Origin: Vibrio sp. MedPE-SWchi
GTDB lineage: Bacteria; Pseudomonadota; Gammaproteobacteria; Enterobacterales; Vibrionaceae
Assembly: GCA_001874155.1 (NCBI GenBank)
Contig: MPDB01000006.1
Span: 62,001-126,000, forward strand
Direction: 5' to 3'
DNA: 64,000 bases
Shown piece after piece: positions 60,958-64,000 of this stretch. Every line of letters starts with the position of its first letter. The first letter of the stretch is position 1. The notes under the pieces are model-generated. The model saw nothing but the letters and a program-made list of their open reading frames with translations, did not search any database and was not told where the DNA came from. Both the position numbers and the translations under genes were made by a program.

Positions 60958-61752
60958 ATGAAAAAAGTAACAATCAACGACCTAATCAAATGCAAACAAG
61001 AAGGCCGTAAATTCGCGACTTCCACCGCTTACGATGCCAGTTTTGCACAACTATTTGAAAGCCAAGAGATGCCAGTATTATTGGTAGGTGACTCTTTAGG
61101 CATGGTTTTACAAGGAAAAAGCGATACGCTTCCTGTTACCGTTGATGATGTGGCCTACCACACGCGCTGTGTACGCGCTGGCAGCCCAAACTGTTTGTTA
61201 ATGGCTGATATGCCATTTATGAGTTATGCCACCCCTGAGCTGGCTTGTGAGAGTGCGGCTAAATTGATGCAAGCGGGCGCTAACATGGTCAAGCTTGAAG
61301 GCGGTGACTGGCTAGTTGATACCGTTAAAATGCTGACTGAGCGTGCGGTTCCTGTCTGTGCTCATTTAGGGTTAACCCCTCAGTCGGTCAATATTTTCGG
61401 TGGCTATAAAGTGCAAGGCCGCGATCAAGAAAATGCCGATCGTATGGTTAAAGACGCATTAGCGTTGCAAGAAGCCGGTGCTCAAATAGTCCTGCTTGAA
61501 TGTGTTCCCGCTGAACTCGCCAAACGCATTACTGAAGTTTTGGACGTGCCGGTTATTGGTATCGGTGCGGGCAACGTGACCGATGGTCAGATCCTCGTTA
61601 TGCATGACATGTTTGGTATTTCCGCCAATTACATGCCAAGATTTTCAAAGAACTTCCTCGCTGAAACGGGCGATATGCGCTCTGCTGTAGCCAAATACAT
61701 CAGTGAAGTGGAAAGCGGTGCTTTCCCTGATGACGCTCACACCATCGCTTAG
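60958..61752 (+). CDS. panB: 3-methyl-2-oxobutanoate hydroxymethyltransferase
   Basis: 264 aa; [38 protein letters not shown]. Confidence 0.96.
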   Translation: MKKVTINDLIKCKQEGRKFATSTAYDASFAQLFESQEMPVLLVGDSLGMVLQGKSDTLPVTVDDVAYHTRCVRAGSPNCLLMADMPFMSYATPELACESAAKLMQAGANMVKLEGGDWLVDTVKMLTERAVPVCAHLGLTPQSVNIFGGYKVQGRDQENADRMVKDALALQEAGAQIVLLECVPAELAKRITEVLDVPVIGIGAGNVTDGQILVMHDMFGISANYMPRFSKNFLAETGDMRSAVAKYISEVESGAFPDDAHTIA

Positions 61753-61763
61753 GGAGTCCAAGC

Positions 61764-62663
61764 ATGCAAACTTTAGCTGAGATAGCGTTAGTTCGAGATC
61801 AGATTAAGCAATTCAAACGCGATGGTCGCACTATTGCCTTTGTTCCAACGATGGGCAATCTGCACGAAGGGCATATCACGTTAGTAAAAAAAGCACGAGA
61901 ACATGCCGATGTTGTTGTCGTCAGCATTTTCGTCAACCCAATGCAATTTGAACGTGCCGATGATCTAACCAACTATCCTCGCACGCTAGACGATGATTTA
62001 GCTAAGTTGAATGCGGAAGGGGTTGAGTTAGTGTTTACGCCAACACCTGATGTCATGTACCCGCAAGGATTGGACAAGCAGTGTTTTGTCGAAGTCCCTG
62101 TGTTGTCTACGATGCTAGAAGGCGCTTCGCGCCCTGGTCACTTCCGTGGCGTTGCAACTATCGTGACGAAATTGTTCAACATTGTTCAACCTAACTTTGC
62201 ATGCTTTGGCGAAAAAGACTTCCAACAACTGGCTGTTATCCGTCAAATGACGACAGACCTTGCTTTGGATATCCAGATTATCGGTGTTCCGACGGTACGT
62301 GAAATGGATGGCGTTGCGATGAGCTCTCGCAATGGCTTATTAACCATTGATGAGCGCCAACGCGCCCCTGTTGTTGCTCGTACTATGCGATGGGTTAGCA
62401 GTGCTATTCGCGGCGGGCGTAGTGATTACGACTCTCTGATTGAAGATGCCAGTGACCAACTGCGTGCCGCCGGTCTTCAGCCGGATGAAATTTTTATCCG
62501 TGATGCCAAAAACCTGCAATCGGTAACAACAGAAAGCACACAAGCTGTCATTCTGATGTCGGCTTTCTTGGGTCAAGCAAGGCTCATTGACAATCAAGTG
62601 GTTGAGTTAGTTTCTGAGAGCAAAGATGAAAAGCCTGAGGTTCAGTCTTCAGAATCTGAATAA
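61764..62663 (+). CDS. panC: Pantothenate synthetase
   Basis: 299 aa; [31 protein letters not shown]. Confidence 0.96.
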   Translation: MQTLAEIALVRDQIKQFKRDGRTIAFVPTMGNLHEGHITLVKKAREHADVVVVSIFVNPMQFERADDLTNYPRTLDDDLAKLNAEGVELVFTPTPDVMYPQGLDKQCFVEVPVLSTMLEGASRPGHFRGVATIVTKLFNIVQPNFACFGEKDFQQLAVIRQMTTDLALDIQIIGVPTVREMDGVAMSSRNGLLTIDERQRAPVVARTMRWVSSAIRGGRSDYDSLIEDASDQLRAAGLQPDEIFIRDAKNLQSVTTESTQAVILMSAFLGQARLIDNQVVELVSESKDEKPEVQSSESE

Positions 62664-62700
62664 AAAGATACTATTCTCTGCAATTCAAAAACACATATGC

Positions 62701-62730
62701 AAAAAGGTCGACATTACGTCGACCTTTTTT
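62701..62730 (+). terminator. Terminator of pan operon (near-symmetric, possibly bidirectional)
   Basis: AAAAAGGTCGAC-ATTAC-GTCGACCTTTTTT. Confidence 0.9.
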
Positions 62731-62759
62731 GTTTTAGGTAAAATGCGTATCAACGTTTC

Positions 62760-63530
62760 TTAGCTGCGTAAGCCAATGCCTCGAGTCACCAAATAATGGG
62801 CAACTGCATAAAGGCCAAGAACAAAGACGATAAGCACAGAAAACGAGGTGACAATATCCACATCAGAAACGCCTAGGAAGCCATATCGAAACGCATTTAC
62901 CATATAGACTATTGGGTTAATCTTCGACACCCCTTGCCAAAACTCAGGCAACAGGCTAATCGAATAAAACACGCCACCTAAGTAGGTTAAGGGCGTCAAT
63001 ATAAAGGTTGGGATAATGGAAATATCATCAAACGTTTTCGCAAAAACGGCGTTGATAAGCCCGCCAAGTGAAAAAACGACTGAGGTTAAAAAGACCGTAA
63101 GCGCGATAATGCCCCAATGCTCAACCTGAAGATCGACAAAAAACAGCGAAACGAAGGTGACAATAGTGCCAACCAATAAACCACGCGTTACGCCCCCCAT
63201 CACAAAGCCAGCAATGATGACGTAGTTTGGCACTGGCGCCACCAGCAATTCTTCAATGTTCTTTTGGAACTTGGCACTAAAAAACGATGAAGCGACATTG
63301 GAATAGGAGTTGGTGATCACCGACATCATGATCAGTCCAGGAACAATATACTCCATATAACTAAAGCCATTCATCTCCCCAATTCGAGAGCCGATTAAAC
63401 TACCAAAAATGATGAAGTAGAGCGTCATGGTGATCGCTGGCGGAACAAGAGTCTGCACCCAAATACGAGTGAAGCGATTAATTTCCTTGGTGACTAAGCT
63501 ACAAAATGCCGTCCAATAAATTTGATACAT
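62760..63530 (-). CDS. ABC-2 type transporter permease (YadH-like)
   Basis: 256 aa; ABC-2 permease with GLIMMSVITNSYSNVASSFFSAKFQKNIEELLVAPVP. Confidence 0.9.
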   Translation of the reverse strand: MYQIYWTAFCSLVTKEINRFTRIWVQTLVPPAITMTLYFIIFGSLIGSRIGEMNGFSYMEYIVPGLIMMSVITNSYSNVASSFFSAKFQKNIEELLVAPVPNYVIIAGFVMGGVTRGLLVGTIVTFVSLFFVDLQVEHWGIIALTVFLTSVVFSLGGLINAVFAKTFDDISIIPTFILTPLTYLGGVFYSISLLPEFWQGVSKINPIVYMVNAFRYGFLGVSDVDIVTSFSVLIVFVLGLYAVAHYLVTRGIGLRS

Positions 63531-63532
63531 GA

Positions 63533-64000
63533 TTACTGCTCCTCAGCCTGATCTCTAACAATACTGACAAACAGCTCTTCCAGGCGATTGGCTTTATTTC
63601 GCATTGAAAGCACTTTGATTCCTTGGTCTGTTAATTGACTGAACACATGGTTTAGACCTAACGATTTCTCAATCTCAATCTCAAGTGACCCGTTTACCAG
63701 ATGCTGAGAGTTCACGCCGTCAAGGTCAGCTAATGTCTCTACGCCTTCCAAATCAAGAATGAACGTTTCAACGTGAAGTTGATTGAGTAACGCCTTCATT
63801 GACGTGTTTTCAATCAACTCACCACGATTAATGATACCGATGTTACGACACAGCATTTCTGCTTCTTCAAGGTAATGGGTCGTCAAGATGATCGTGATCC
63901 CCTGCTCCTTGTTCACTTTTTTAAGGAAGTCCCACATTGAGCGACGAAGCTCTATATCGACACCAGCTGTGGGCTCATCCAAAATCAACAATTGGGGCTC
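63533..64000 (-). CDS. ABC transporter ATP-binding protein (YadG-like), 5' part beyond window
   Basis: Open reading frame continues to window edge (EPQLLILDEPTAGVDIELRR...), Walker B and H-loop (TTHYLEEAE). Confidence 0.9.
   Translation of the reverse strand, partial: EPQLLILDEPTAGVDIELRRSMWDFLKKVNKEQGITIILTTHYLEEAEMLCRNIGIINRGELIENTSMKALLNQLHVETFILDLEGVETLADLDGVNSQHLVNGSLEIEIEKSLGLNHVFSQLTDQGIKVLSMRNKANRLEELFVSIVRDQAEEQ

Overview
This 64 kb window is a Vibrionaceae chromosomal segment, mostly core genes in an order resembling the Vibrio cholerae VC0590s-VC0630s region (recalled, not searched). It begins with the C-terminus of an OmpU-like porin, then dacB, a short MgtE-family Mg2+ transporter, ybaN-like, tyrS, an M23 endopeptidase, an RND efflux pair, erpA, hemL, an AI-2E family permease and rsmC. 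Next comes a complete chitin-oligosaccharide locus: chiS hybrid sensor, CBP binding protein, four-gene ABC transporter, GH9, GlcNAc kinase, GH20, GH94 chitobiose phosphorylase and a phosphohexomutase. It is followed by a PfpI-like gene, an RHH protein, fbpABC, a DsbC-like protein, glnK-amtB, a TAXI-TRAP system, yacL, acnB, a patatin/Omp85 protein, mrcB, hrpB, sfsA, dksA, gluQ, pcnB, folK, panBC and a yadGH-like ABC exporter. I see no CRISPR array, rRNA, tRNA, prophage or insertion sequence. The most interesting signals are non-annotated or regulatory: (1) a 14-codon Pro-Pro leader ORF whose ribosome-binding site lies in a long hairpin upstream of a CBS-less mgtE, with an anti-SD segment that could also pair with the mgtE RBS; (2) an unlisted 40-aa Cys-Cys/single-TM small protein between hemL and the AI-2E permease; (3) a chain of overlapping mini-ORFs plus direct repeats at 30-bp spacing upstream of cbp; (4) strong hairpins directly after three substrate-binding-protein genes; (5) a perfect NtrC-like site that doubles as a terminator stem. 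These are sequence-based hypotheses; no searches or folding programs were run.
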